Positions 39,269 to 47,749 of a stretch of 64,000 nt of DNA are shown here, in pieces. The position numbers and the translations under genes were made by a program. The notes under the pieces are model-generated. The model saw nothing but the letters and a program-made list of their open reading frames with translations, was not told the origin of the DNA and did no database searches. The DNA is from Paraburkholderia phenazinium. GTDB lineage: Bacteria; Pseudomonadota; Gammaproteobacteria; Burkholderiales; Burkholderiaceae. Location of the stretch: positions 186,001 through 250,000 of the forward strand of contig NZ_FNCJ01000013.1 of the NCBI RefSeq assembly GCF_900100735.1. The letters are read 5' to 3'. Every line of letters begins with the position of its first letter. The first letter of the stretch is position 1.

Positions 39269-39837
39269 AAAGCCGGCGGCGGTGCATTGAACACTTTGTG
39301 AGGCCGCTCGAGGAACGTCAATCCCATTCCGCCACCCCTCCTTGCCGCGAGCATGTGCCGGAATGATGTCGGCTGAAGCTGTACGTGCCGTCGACGCACT
39401 TGACCGATGCGCCACTAGGCACGCCGCCACTTTTCATTTTCGCCGGCGAGTGGACTTCCTCCCCCGACTAGTTGACGTAGTGCCCATGCGCGGTCAGTTC
39501 GGATTCTTTGGGCTGCGCCCACACATCAGACGCGGGCGTGCATATATTGACGCAGAGGAGAAGCTGAACGCGATGACAGCCATCGATGCTATTGTCCTCC
39601 TCGCTCCGCGGGTAACGTGGTTCACCGATTGTCCTGTCCTTTAACGTCGCGAGCCCTGTGCTGCTCCCAACTTCGGCAGCGGCGAGCTTCATCGTGGTGT
39701 CGTGAGGCGTTGGCAAGCTGGTCAATTGGTGACGCGGCTCTGGTCCTGCGCCCCTGCTCAGCTCGTCGTTCAAACAGGTTAGGTTGGCCTCGTCCGCGGC
39801 CCCCGCCACCGGCGCACGTACCAGCCGGTTATGCGTT
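39269..39837. other. 569-base stretch without a supported gene
   Basis: A minus-strand frame spans 39468-40190, but its upstream half is antisense-frame to the next gene and its composition is not protein-like. I see no ribosome-binding site, tRNA or repeat. It may be decayed moron sequence. Confidence 0.4.
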
Positions 39838-40578
39838 TCAATTTCCCGTTGTAGTGCAGTGCACTTGATTGCCGAGTTGATAGCAGTTGGTGTTCTGGAC
39901 TTGAGGTGTTCGAATCGGCGGCGGAGCTGGTAATGGTGTGTATGTCGGTCGCGCGTTCGACAGCATCTGTAATGCAAGAGCGCGCCGCTGATCCTGCGCC
40001 GCCTGCTCATTCGCTTCGTTTTGTGCCTCTGCGGCAGCTTCCTGTGCCGCGGCTGCCCGTCGCTGAGCCTCAACGGTGGCTTGCTGGGATCGTTTGCTTG
40101 CCTGATCCCGGTTGTTCTCGGCTTGCAGCGTCTGGATGACACTGGCGACTCGCTCCCGGTACGAGTCATCCATCGCCTGTCGCTGCTCATTGAACTCCGC
40201 GTAGGTCAGCTTGCCGGCGTACAGCTTCGCAACCAAGGCCTCAAGAGAATGCATGCTCTCGTCGATAAGAGCGCCGATGACCGGTTGGTATGATGAGGCA
40301 CGAAAGTCGTGGCCCAAGTCGTAACACCGCTCGCCCTCAGCCACCCAAGCAGCAATGGCGACCTTTTCTGACTTGGTCGGCCGATGCTCGTTCGCAAGCA
40401 TTGCGAGATCAGGGTGGGCTCCGAGTTTCAGAACCACTTTGCCCTGCAGTGGAGCAACCGCTGGATTGTCCGCGATGGTCACAAAACATGCGACCGACGG
40501 GTCGTCCGCCGCCCAGACTGCTGAAGATCCGAGGGCGACAAACAAGGCCGCCACCGTCCGCCAAATACTGCTCCGCAT
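39838..40578 (-). CDS. Periplasmic coiled-coil protein, hypothetical
   Basis: The 246-aa protein has a signal peptide (AVWAAD cleavage near residue 25), a globular domain to about residue 130 that ends in YAEFNEQRQAMDDSYRERV, a long Ala/Gln/Glu coiled coil (135-205) and a Pro-rich tail ending in two Cys-containing segments (NTNCYQ, VHCTTT). The family is unknown. The ATG at 40578 is preceded by a G-run. It looks like a lysogenic-conversion gene acting in the envelope, which is inference. Confidence 0.6.
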   Translation of the reverse strand: MRSSIWRTVAALFVALGSSAVWAADDPSVACFVTIADNPAVAPLQGKVVLKLGAHPDLAMLANEHRPTKSEKVAIAAWVAEGERCYDLGHDFRASSYQPVIGALIDESMHSLEALVAKLYAGKLTYAEFNEQRQAMDDSYRERVASVIQTLQAENNRDQASKRSQQATVEAQRRAAAAQEAAAEAQNEANEQAAQDQRRALALQMLSNARPTYTPLPAPPPIRTPQVQNTNCYQLGNQVHCTTTGN

Positions 40579-40751
40579 GATAACCCCCGTCTCGTTCTTT
40601 TTGTGCACCGCTGTGCCACCGCTATTCCGGCAAATAGTAGGCTAGGTGGAGGCGCTTTGGACGATTTTTTGCAGGCCAAGGTCGCTTGCGAGGTCGGAAT
40701 CGGTCCGGTCAAGCATGCTACGATTCCTTCAAATTCCGGGTGGAGACTTCC

Positions 40752-40997
40752 ATGTGGGACAAGATCGAACACGAAGGCTTTGAAATCTGGGTACTCCCGA
40801 TCCTTGCATTTGGTCCGTCGGCTCCAACCACCCTGTGGCATTACTCGGCGTACGTCTGTCGCCACGGTGCCGAGCCCCACCTCGCGGGGCAAAGCACGCG
40901 GTTCTATGAACTAGTTAAGACGTTCGGTACCGAAGACGAGGCGCGCGACGCAGGGTATCGCGCAGGGCGCCGTCTCGTTGACAGCTTCGCCGGCTAA
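40752..40997 (+). CDS. Small hypothetical protein, 81 aa
   Basis: The product begins MWDKIEHEGFEIWVLPI and has two short strands and a C-terminal helix (TEDEARDAGYRAGRRLVDSFA). TGGAG lies seven bases before the ATG at 40752. Small stand-alone proteins of this look occur in Burkholderiaceae genomes, but I know no function. It is oriented opposite to its left neighbour. Confidence 0.55.
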   Translation: MWDKIEHEGFEIWVLPILAFGPSAPTTLWHYSAYVCRHGAEPHLAGQSTRFYELVKTFGTEDEARDAGYRAGRRLVDSFAG

Positions 40998-41094
40998 TTT
41001 CCCGTTCAACTCCCTTCGCCAATAGCCGGGGCGTCGTGCATTTCGCGCGTTGGCTGAACCAGTTCAACTGGGTGAAAGGATGAAGGCATTGACA

Positions 41095-41517
41095 ATGAAA
41101 CCAACAAATCTGCTGTGCATGCTTTCGGCATCCTTGCTACTCAGTTCGTGCGCTTATCAGGCGACCTTGATGCCACGCGACTCCGGCAAGGTGTACACCG
41201 GTATCCTCGAGGGAAACGGGATGGGCTCAGGAACGATGACAGTAATGATCGATTCGCGGAAATACCAAGGGCCCGTTGCGCGGGTCTCGTCAAACGAAAC
41301 ATTTGGCTTCGCATCTGCTTACGGTACCGGGCCACACGGTACGTCTACGGGATTCGGCACTGCCTACACCGAGGGCGATGCAACGGCCAAGGCCCTGATG
41401 TCGTCAGAAGACGGGCACGGTCTACGCTGTGACCTGGTCGGCCGCGGTGGTACGGGCGGCGGGATATGCGTCGACGATGGCGGAAGGGTCTACGACGTCG
41501 TGCTCATCCGAAAGTAG
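41095..41517 (+). CDS. Small lipoprotein, hypothetical
   Basis: The 140-aa protein has a lipoprotein signal with lipobox LLSSC. The mature part is Gly/Ser/Thr-rich and beta-like (GILEGNGMGSGTMTV and GVGxT-like turns), with two Cys (LRCDLVG, GGICVDD) that may form a disulphide. The start could be 41095 (AAGG eight bases before) or 41080. It is convergent with the phage-like minus-strand genes and is probably a moron. Confidence 0.6.
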   Translation: MKPTNLLCMLSASLLLSSCAYQATLMPRDSGKVYTGILEGNGMGSGTMTVMIDSRKYQGPVARVSSNETFGFASAYGTGPHGTSTGFGTAYTEGDATAKALMSSEDGHGLRCDLVGRGGTGGGICVDDGGRVYDVVLIRK

Positions 41518-41527
41518 TTTCTCGCGA

Positions 41528-41872
41528 CTACTGCTTGTCGATTGCTTCCGGCTCGTCGAATTCTTCATCGTCTTCTGGCTGATCTGGATTAGGGCGATCA
41601 TCACGGGCACGGAAGGGTTGCCCGGCATCCGGCAACCCACGGATCTTCGCTCGCAGATCCACAGCATTACACCAATCGGCAGGAGGCTTCCAAGGCGCGA
41701 AATTGGCGGGGCGATCAAAGGTCTCTCGCTCCTCCGGAGTCATGTTCTGGTAGGTGAGTCCCTCCCGGATCATGCGCCGCATGAGCGCCGCTTTTTCGAA
41801 GTCGATGCCGGAGACGGGCGCTTTGACGGAGCCATCTTCCAGCCGCCGAATGCGTTCTCTAAGAAGCGCCAT
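41528..41872 (-). CDS. Hypothetical phage-type protein, 114 aa
   Basis: The protein begins with a basic helix (MALLRERIRRLEDGS) and ends with an acidic tail rich in Asp and Glu (PDQPEDDEEFDEPEAIDKQ). No fold is recognised. GGAG precedes the ATG at 41872, and the gene overlaps the end of the DUF5681 gene by 14 bases, so the two are translationally coupled and may form a complex. Confidence 0.55.
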   Translation of the reverse strand: MALLRERIRRLEDGSVKAPVSGIDFEKAALMRRMIREGLTYQNMTPEERETFDRPANFAPWKPPADWCNAVDLRAKIRGLPDAGQPFRARDDRPNPDQPEDDEEFDEPEAIDKQ

Positions 41873-42272
41873 GCTCTTTCTCCAATGCGGCAACGCGCCG
41901 CGCCAAATCGTCCGTCTCGACTATCTTCGCTTGACCTTGAATCACGCCCATGACGGCGTTGGCCTGATCGGTTGTGAGCTTGCCTGTCGCCAGCGCGTCG
42001 ACCACCGCTTGCCCGTTCTCGGCCAGTGTTCCACCGGGCAGTGCAATGGTGATTGGACCGTCCGTCGGACGCAAACTCGGCACGATCTTGTCGACACATA
42101 AGCGCAGCATTGTGGTGTCGCCGGCCAAGGCCAGCTCGAGCACCTTCTGCACGAGTTCCGGCGCCTTTGCAACAAATAGCGCTCGCAGATCGTCCCGACG
42201 GTCCGTGCGTCGATCGCCGCGGACCTTCGGTCGCCCCTTCGGATTGCCAGATTTTCCCTTCTCAAATGGCAT
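41859..42272 (-). CDS. DUF5681-domain protein
   Basis: The 137-aa protein has the hallmark FEKGKSGNPKGRPK at the N-terminus and helices downstream. DUF5681 proteins are common in prophages and integrative elements, often near packaging genes; their role is unsettled and a DNA-binding function is suggested by the basic start. A coiled-coil-like C-terminus (LARRVAALEKEHG) may contact the product of the overlapping next gene. Confidence 0.75.
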   Translation of the reverse strand: MPFEKGKSGNPKGRPKVRGDRRTDRRDDLRALFVAKAPELVQKVLELALAGDTTMLRLCVDKIVPSLRPTDGPITIALPGGTLAENGQAVVDALATGKLTTDQANAVMGVIQGQAKIVETDDLARRVAALEKEHGAS

Positions 42273-42358
42273 TGTTTTCTGCTTGTTAGGAACAACGGAA
42301 ACAACACAATGCGCCGCAAGCCCTGTCTACGCGATGGGAAGTGCATCTCCGCCCAGGA

Positions 42359-42640
42359 TCAGACAGCCTTGACGAACGAACCGTCGGCGGCAAAGAGTTT
42401 GCCGTCCTGTTCGTACCGGATCGTTCGGTCACTTGCGTCCATAACGTGGCCGTGGGGCTTGTCAGGGTCGAACTTGTGCGGGCTCTCCACCTTCGGCTTC
42501 GCCTCCGGTTCCGACTTGCTGATGAACTCGAGCGTTCCGCCGTGGAAGACGTTCCCGTCCTGTTCGAAGAACCGCCCTTCACTTGCCGAATAGCCTTCAC
42601 CATACGGTTTGTCCGCGTCAAATTTCGGTTGTGTCTTCAT
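42359..42640 (-). CDS. Small protein with internal duplication
   Basis: The 93-aa product consists of two similar units of about 40 residues: FDADKPYGEGY with FFEQDGNVFHG, and FDPDKPHGHVM with RYEQDGKLFAA. GGAG lies six bases before the ATG at 42640. It sits between DUF5681 and the ejection-like gene, where small virion or head-decoration proteins are often found in podoviruses. That assignment is inference. Confidence 0.6.
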   Translation of the reverse strand: MKTQPKFDADKPYGEGYSASEGRFFEQDGNVFHGGTLEFISKSEPEAKPKVESPHKFDPDKPHGHVMDASDRTIRYEQDGKLFAADGSFVKAV

Positions 42641-42709
42641 CACTCTCTCCAGTTGGAACGGTCGTTACTGCCTATACTCATTGATACGCTCACGCCATCA
42701 CTCCACCTC

Positions 42710-42853
42710 ATGACAAACGAAAACGAAACTGGTAGCGCCAACGAACTCACATTCGGCGAAACGCTTCGCGCGGTCGCCGGCGGCTGGCTCATGATCCTGT
42801 CTTGGGTCGCACTCATCGTCTTTGCTGGAATTGCGCTGACACGCCTGCTGTAG
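42710..42853 (+). CDS. Small single-pass membrane protein, 47 aa
   Basis: MTNENETGSANELTFGETLR is followed by one clear transmembrane helix (WLMILSWVALIVFAGIALT). The frame is on the plus strand and its end overlaps the end of the large minus-strand gene by 41 bases. There is no strong ribosome-binding site. It is plausible but unproven. Confidence 0.35.
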   Translation: MTNENETGSANELTFGETLRAVAGGWLMILSWVALIVFAGIALTRLL

Positions 42854-44864
42854 ACGAGATTGCGTCGATGTAATCCTGCGTGTCTTCCTTGACGTCTTCG
42901 GGCTGATCGCTCGTCTTGTCTTTGAGCGCGTTCAGCAGCGCCGGTAGCCTCACCGGAATCATGTCCGGACGGAAGCGCAGGGTTTGCGCCAGCCAGTCGA
43001 CGAACCGCGGATTAGTCATCATCCGTGCCGTGACGTGGGCAGCCCCCATGCCGACCAGCGTCGGGACCGTCGTTACCGGGTTAATCAGGCCGATCCCGGT
43101 ACGAATCAGCGCCTCACTCGGGGCGGTTCCAGACGGATTGGCGAAAATCTTCGCGCCACCCTTGATATTCGAGGCCACCTTCGCAATTGCATCGAGTGAC
43201 GGGCGCAGTTTCGAGTTGGTCCCCGTGGAGAACAAAGCATCCTTCGCGGCGGGCGACATGGAAGACCAGTTCGACAGAAATGTCGAGGTTGAAAAAACAT
43301 CCCCCTCGGCGTTCTGCGCCCCAGGTTTGGCTAGCCCCATTCGCCGAAGTACCGCGGAAGCTACTACGTCGCGCTCGGCCGGCTTAAGGCTGGACATCAC
43401 CCCTGAAATCTTCGTGGACCCCGCTCTCATGCTCGCCGGATTCGTTGCAGCCTCGAATATCTGCTCTGGAGAGGCGCCCTTGCGAACCACGCGATCGAGA
43501 ATGTTATCGATCTGATCATGGCCCGCCGACGTAAAGGCATTCGCGCTTTTCATTGCCTTTATCGCAGCCGGATCTCCAGTCGCCTGGGCTGCATCGTCAA
43601 GATCCTGTGAGAGCGATCGATATAGCGTCCTCCACTGGCTGCGAGGAGCAGCGCCCGCCATCGAGAAGTCATCGAGCTTTTCACCGACCAACGTTCTGAT
43701 CTTCTTTACGGCTTCGTAGGGGAGGTTGTCGCCTCCGTATGCCTTGAAAAGCTCCTGCAAGTCGGCGGGCTGGAATGCCTTCTTAACCATCGCGTTCGAC
43801 GCGGCGATATTGGGGCGCTGGCCGAACGCTTCGACGCTATCCAGATCCTCGAGCATGGCGTCTTTGATACCCTGCATTTCGCTGTTCTGAAAATACTTAG
43901 ACGTGGACGGCGCACCCGGAATCGTCGGGTTGAGCATCTCGAGGGTCTTCATTGTGTTCGGCAGTTTGACCGACTTGCTGCTTCCGTCGGAATAGCGAAA
44001 GAACGAATCCAGCTTGTCGTACAGGACCCGCTGCCCCTGCTTGAATCGATCCATGAAGCCGCCGGGCCCTTTCAAGCCCTTTTCGATGGTCAAGCCGGCA
44101 TTGAACGGATCGGCATCACGGCTCAGCTGATTTGCGAGCCTTGTCACCTGGTCGCCGACCTGAGCTGCCTGCGTGTCCGCAGCCTTCTGCATAACGCCGT
44201 ATCCGCCGACTACCTTCGACGACGCACTTTCTGCGACGCGGCCAATTGAACGCTGCGTAGCCTGCCCAACGCTCGGCGTGGTGCCGGCCGCCTTGAAGGT
44301 GTCGATCGTGTCGCGCATCGCCGGGATATTGGCAGCACCGCCACGCAAAAGGTAGCGGATCGGCGAGCCAACAAGGTCTAGAGCTTCCTTCCCGATAGCC
44401 TTACCGACTCCCGCTACTCCGCCACCTTCTCGAACTGCAGCGCGCGCCAGCCCCGCACCCGCTCCGGTCGGCAGAATATCAGGGAATGGCATGTCGGCAT
44501 TAGCGACCTTTTCGAATTGTGGATTGGCGCCGACGGCAGGCGCGCCAAACTCACGGCGGATCGTGTTCTCCACAGAATTGGGATCATCGGGCGGCAGCTG
44601 AAGCCGTTTCCACCAGCCTGGGGATGGTGCGTCTTGCCCCGCCTGCGCGTGCCCCTGCAGCTCTTCGGAGGTCACAGGAACTGCGGTACTCAGATCGAAT
44701 CCACCTTGTTGAGGCTGGGCGGCGGCTGGAGCGGCAGGCTGTGCCGCACCTTGCGCTGGCGCGACAGCAGCGTTGGCAATAGGCGGTGTACCAGCGGCTG
44801 GCATCGCCGTGGCAGCGCCCTGATCAGCCTCGACCGGTACCGCTGTGGACAGATCAAAGGGCAT
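42813..44864 (-). CDS. Large phage virion/DNA-ejection-like protein
   Basis: The 683-aa protein begins MPFDLSTAVPVEADQ, repeats FDLSTAVPV after an Ala/Pro/Gln-rich stretch (residues 20-65), and is otherwise long, helical and without signal peptide. A hydrophobic segment near residues 590-630 (GLINPVTTVPTLVGMGAAHV) could insert in membrane. This composition is usual for internal virion proteins ejected with DNA by podoviruses. GGTGAG precedes the ATG at 44864, which shares the sequence ATGA with the upstream stop codon. Confidence 0.55.
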   Translation of the reverse strand: MPFDLSTAVPVEADQGAATAMPAAGTPPIANAAVAPAQGAAQPAAPAAAQPQQGGFDLSTAVPVTSEELQGHAQAGQDAPSPGWWKRLQLPPDDPNSVENTIRREFGAPAVGANPQFEKVANADMPFPDILPTGAGAGLARAAVREGGGVAGVGKAIGKEALDLVGSPIRYLLRGGAANIPAMRDTIDTFKAAGTTPSVGQATQRSIGRVAESASSKVVGGYGVMQKAADTQAAQVGDQVTRLANQLSRDADPFNAGLTIEKGLKGPGGFMDRFKQGQRVLYDKLDSFFRYSDGSSKSVKLPNTMKTLEMLNPTIPGAPSTSKYFQNSEMQGIKDAMLEDLDSVEAFGQRPNIAASNAMVKKAFQPADLQELFKAYGGDNLPYEAVKKIRTLVGEKLDDFSMAGAAPRSQWRTLYRSLSQDLDDAAQATGDPAAIKAMKSANAFTSAGHDQIDNILDRVVRKGASPEQIFEAATNPASMRAGSTKISGVMSSLKPAERDVVASAVLRRMGLAKPGAQNAEGDVFSTSTFLSNWSSMSPAAKDALFSTGTNSKLRPSLDAIAKVASNIKGGAKIFANPSGTAPSEALIRTGIGLINPVTTVPTLVGMGAAHVTARMMTNPRFVDWLAQTLRFRPDMIPVRLPALLNALKDKTSDQPEDVKEDTQDYIDAISSTAGVSAQFQQRR

Positions 44865-45046
44865 CAGCTCACCTGTTGGAATCGAGTGTGATCGGGCGAC
44901 ACATAGGCCAGACATCCACGCTTGTCGACGTGGAGCATCCAACCGAGGTCGTTCATTTCAGGCCAATCGATCGTTCTCAGCCGGTGCATGAGCGCGTGGA
45001 AGACGGCTTTTGCTCTCGCTGCATCCGTCCGGTTAGGCGTGGTCAC
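44864..45046 (-). CDS. Small hypothetical phage protein, 60 aa
   Basis: The product has a helical first half and a GWMLHVDKRGCLAYV strand pair. It starts with GTG at 45046 after GGGAG and its stop overlaps the start of the ejection-like gene (ATGA). The spacing of 12 bases to the upstream gene supports one transcript. Confidence 0.6.
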   Translation of the reverse strand: MTTPNRTDAARAKAVFHALMHRLRTIDWPEMNDLGWMLHVDKRGCLAYVSPDHTRFQQVS

Positions 45047-45058
45047 TAGCGGCTCCCT

Positions 45059-45589
45059 TTAGGCTTGTCCGCGGCGCCGACGCTGCTCGGCAATGAACGC
45101 TTGCTCATCATCGGCGTCCGACTCGACTGCATCGACTTCGTCGCGATCCACTTGCCCGCGTCTCCGGCGCTGCTCTGCGATGAATGCCTGTGTGTCATCG
45201 GCATCCGACTCGCCTTGATCGACTTCGTCTCGATCGACCGGCGCCACCGCGTTGGCCGTCGCAACCTTCCATTTACGCAAGCCGTCGCCGATTTCCTTGT
45301 AGAGGTCACGGTATGGACGCTTGTCTCCGGCTTTGCGCGCTTCAGTTTCTTTCTGCATGAAGACGCCGCGGAGAACCGGGTCGGAAAGGATGTCCTTATA
45401 TCCGGCGTCAGAGTGAACCCATGCTGCGGCTTCGCGGAAATCAATACGCACATCGATCATCGAGGTAATCGACTGATCGTCGATGCGACCGTTCTGACGC
45501 AGCTTGGCGATGGCCGCACGAGCTTCATCGTCGCCTCCCATCTGGATGGCGCGTGCGAGCGCGGCATCGTCGTCCTCGCCTCGGTTCAT
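45059..45589 (-). CDS. Phage-type protein with duplicated acidic C-terminal unit
   Basis: The 176-aa product has a helical N-terminal domain (to about 115) followed by two nearly identical 30-residue units, each VDRDEVD..ESDADD.QAFIAEQ plus RRRRGQ. The unit combines an acidic patch with an Arg cluster. AGGAGG sits before the ATG at 45589, the best ribosome-binding site in the element, so it is probably made in quantity. A scaffold or virion role is possible but not shown. Confidence 0.6.
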   Translation of the reverse strand: MNRGEDDDAALARAIQMGGDDEARAAIAKLRQNGRIDDQSITSMIDVRIDFREAAAWVHSDAGYKDILSDPVLRGVFMQKETEARKAGDKRPYRDLYKEIGDGLRKWKVATANAVAPVDRDEVDQGESDADDTQAFIAEQRRRRGQVDRDEVDAVESDADDEQAFIAEQRRRRGQA

Positions 45590-45620
45590 ATTAGTCCTCC
45601 TATGATCTCACCCAAAAATC

Positions 45621-46397
45621 TCAACGAGGGCGATTTGCCAGAATGTTTCCTGTTGCGGTCATGGTGCTGGTGCCAAAAGCTGACTGGACCACTAGATACA
45701 CTGTGGCTGACCCCGCCAATTTTTCTCGCTGGCATGGCACGGCACCAGCTTGCTGGGCGCCCGCTGTTAAAGAGGCTTGGAGGTTCCATAGCTCAACATT
45801 CGCCGGCAGCGTCGCGCTTGTGGTATTCAGTCCCGCCACCACCTGCGTGACCGTAGTTGTTCCAGCGGGAATAAATTCGGCATTCGCGCAGACCCACCAG
45901 TCACCTGCAGTCAGAGAAACGCTGCACACGTTCACTGGGGTATTGGCCGTGAGGGACGGTGTGGAACAGGAAGCCGTGGGACTTTCTCCCACACTGCCGA
46001 CGTTCGCATTGTTGTTCGTTGTCGTGCCGACAATGCCGGCCGTCTGGGATGGCGTAAGGGTGCCGGTTAGCGTGCCCCCGGTTAGCGGCAGATATCCAGA
46101 CAGCAACGAGGTGAAACCGACGCCCGTCACCGCTCCGGTCGCGTTGATCGTGGTGGCATATACCGGCTCCGGAGTGGCGCTACCATAGCCTGTCGAAGGC
46201 GGCGAGGCGAACGTGGCGCCATTGAGCGTGGCGGCATTCGGACTGCCCCACGCCGGCGCGCTTGATGATCCCGTGGAGACGATTGCCTGTCCGCTGGTTG
46301 AGCCCGCGGGGTTGAGCAACTGGATAGGGCTGAAGGTGGTCGCCGCAGCTGAAAGCGCAAATGCGAGCGACGCGATGAAAGCGATCATGCGTTTCAT
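45621..46397 (-). CDS. Tail-fibre-like protein with signal sequence
   Basis: The 258-aa product starts with a hydrophobic signal-like segment (MKRMIAFIASLAFALSAAA). A repeat-rich region with GYLPLTGGTLTGTLT, the classic tail-fibre motif, follows. The C-terminal part resembles phage knob domains (CSVSLTAGDWWVCANAEF, GTSTMTATGNILANR). Having a Sec-type signal on such a protein is unusual. It heads the run of virion-like genes on the minus strand. Confidence 0.6.
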   Translation of the reverse strand: MKRMIAFIASLAFALSAAATTFSPIQLLNPAGSTSGQAIVSTGSSSAPAWGSPNAATLNGATFASPPSTGYGSATPEPVYATTINATGAVTGVGFTSLLSGYLPLTGGTLTGTLTPSQTAGIVGTTTNNNANVGSVGESPTASCSTPSLTANTPVNVCSVSLTAGDWWVCANAEFIPAGTTTVTQVVAGLNTTSATLPANVELWNLQASLTAGAQQAGAVPCQREKLAGSATVYLVVQSAFGTSTMTATGNILANRPR

Positions 46398-46443
46398 TTT
46401 TGATTCCCTTAATTGATGATTTTCACTGTCGTCATTTGGAGCA

Positions 46444-46662
46444 TCAAGCCGCGTGCGATTCGGGGCGCTTCGCAGTAGCCATACGCTCGAGATACGCGTC
46501 GAGATCGCGTTCCAGAAAGATCGTCACTCGAGCGGAAACCTTCACGGGACGCGGGAAATCCGGTTCAACCTTCGCTTTGTGCCAAAGCGTGCTGGTTCCA
46601 ATACCCAACTTGACGGCCGCTTGTGCGGGTCGCAGCCAGGTGCCTTCCAAGGTGTTGGCCAT
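46444..46662 (-). CDS. AlpA-family DNA-binding regulator
   Basis: The 72-aa helix-turn-helix protein has LRPAQAAVKLGIGTSTLWHKA followed by the FPRPVKVSARVTIFLERDLDAYL segment typical of AlpA/Cox-like regulators. These proteins activate or repress excision and late genes in P4-type elements. GAGGAG precedes the ATG at 46662. A second AlpA-type gene lies 2.9 kb to the right. Confidence 0.8.
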   Translation of the reverse strand: MANTLEGTWLRPAQAAVKLGIGTSTLWHKAKVEPDFPRPVKVSARVTIFLERDLDAYLERMATAKRPESHAA

Positions 46663-46775
46663 AAACACTCCTCTCGTGTGCCCGCGGCAAAATCCGCGGT
46701 ATGAGAGAAGCATCCAATTTTGGACTCGGCAAGTCTAAGGAGCGTAGTAAATGGCGGTGATCGTTCTATTGCGCC

Positions 46776-47321
46776 CTAACTAGGGCGGACGGCTCTCAGA
46801 TGTCTTTTGATCTGGTCACCAAGCGTTACGTCGGCGAAGAGCGCGCGAGGAATCGCGAGCCGAGCGAACTCGAAGAAGTGCCCAGATATCTCATTCGTCA
46901 CAGGGTCCGTCGTTACCGTCGCCTTCTCCTGGGCAACAACTTCGAATATTTCCGCAAGCTTCGTTATCAACCACCCACGGTCGTCGGGGTCGGGACCGCG
47001 CCGCCGGCTCTCATCGCCTTGCGCGATCGTCTCGTCGACAAGCGATGCAACTTTCTGGGCCGCATCAAGCAAGACTGCGTATTCCGCAACTCCGCTGAGG
47101 AGCCTCTCAACCGTATCTTCGCGCAACAGCACGGTCGCGAGAGCTCGTTTGAACCGACGCAACTCTGCCGCTCGCACCGACCGCTTCGGTATTGCGTCGA
47201 TCTCGCCCTTGTTGAAGTCGTATAGACGCACGCACGCGTCAATCTCATCCAACTCCGCGCTGATTTCATTCACGTCCCGGCCGAGCAGATCCGCGATTTC
47301 CTGACGCATCTTATGTTCCAC
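46776..47321 (-). CDS. Hypothetical helical protein, 181 aa
   Basis: The protein is predicted all-helical, with an N-terminal acidic stretch (LGRDVNEISAELDEIDACV) and a central coil. No family is recognised. The frame opens with a GTG at 47336 that overlaps the SSB stop (GTGA), but a GTG at 47321 has GAGGGG seven bases upstream and is preferred. Its location between SSB and AlpA suggests a replication or control role. Confidence 0.55.
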   Translation of the reverse strand: MEHKMRQEIADLLGRDVNEISAELDEIDACVRLYDFNKGEIDAIPKRSVRAAELRRFKRALATVLLREDTVERLLSGVAEYAVLLDAAQKVASLVDETIAQGDESRRRGPDPDDRGWLITKLAEIFEVVAQEKATVTTDPVTNEISGHFFEFARLAIPRALFADVTLGDQIKRHLRAVRPS

Positions 47322-47332
47322 GCTAGCGCCCC

Positions 47333-47710
47333 TCACAGGTCGTCGTTCATGTCGTCAGGCGCGCCGCCGACCGGAGCTGCGCCACCCGGTTGCATAGCCC
47401 GCCGTTTACGCTGCACCTGGTACGCGGTCAGCACGCAATGCGCAACCATGTCGAGCGCAGGGCGTGCCTCTCCGTTCTTGTCCGTCCAGACCTTCGGCAT
47501 GAGTGCACCGGTCAGCGCAATGCTGTCGCCGTCGTCGAGCGCCAGCAATGCGTCCTGCACGCTATGGCTGAAGGCGATTACGTTGACGAACAGCGCGTCA
47601 CTGTCGCCAATGGCTGCGCGCACCTTCGCGGTAACGAACGCCTTGCCGCTCTGACCCGTACGCGCCACCGGCTTACCGTACACCTTGCCGCCAATCAGTC
47701 CATCAATCAT
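47333..47710 (-). CDS. Single-stranded DNA-binding (OB-fold) protein
   Basis: The 125-aa protein has the OB-fold pattern of phage SSBs: GLIGGKVYGKPVARTGQSGKA and VNVIAFSHSVQDALLALDDGDSIALTGAL. An acidic C-terminal tail (DDMNDDL), used to recruit partners, follows. AGAGGTG lies before the ATG. It protects single strands during replication of the element and lies in a replication cluster. Confidence 0.75.
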   Translation of the reverse strand: MIDGLIGGKVYGKPVARTGQSGKAFVTAKVRAAIGDSDALFVNVIAFSHSVQDALLALDDGDSIALTGALMPKVWTDKNGEARPALDMVAHCVLTAYQVQRKRRAMQPGGAAPVGGAPDDMNDDL

Positions 47711-47749
47711 TTTTCACCTCTTTCATCGGTCATTGCGTGCAACTGTGGT

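Noticed and set aside
39468..40190. A 240-codon minus-strand frame after the integrase
   Set aside because: Half of it overlaps the better supported periplasmic coiled-coil gene in another frame, and the rest has no motif or ribosome-binding site.
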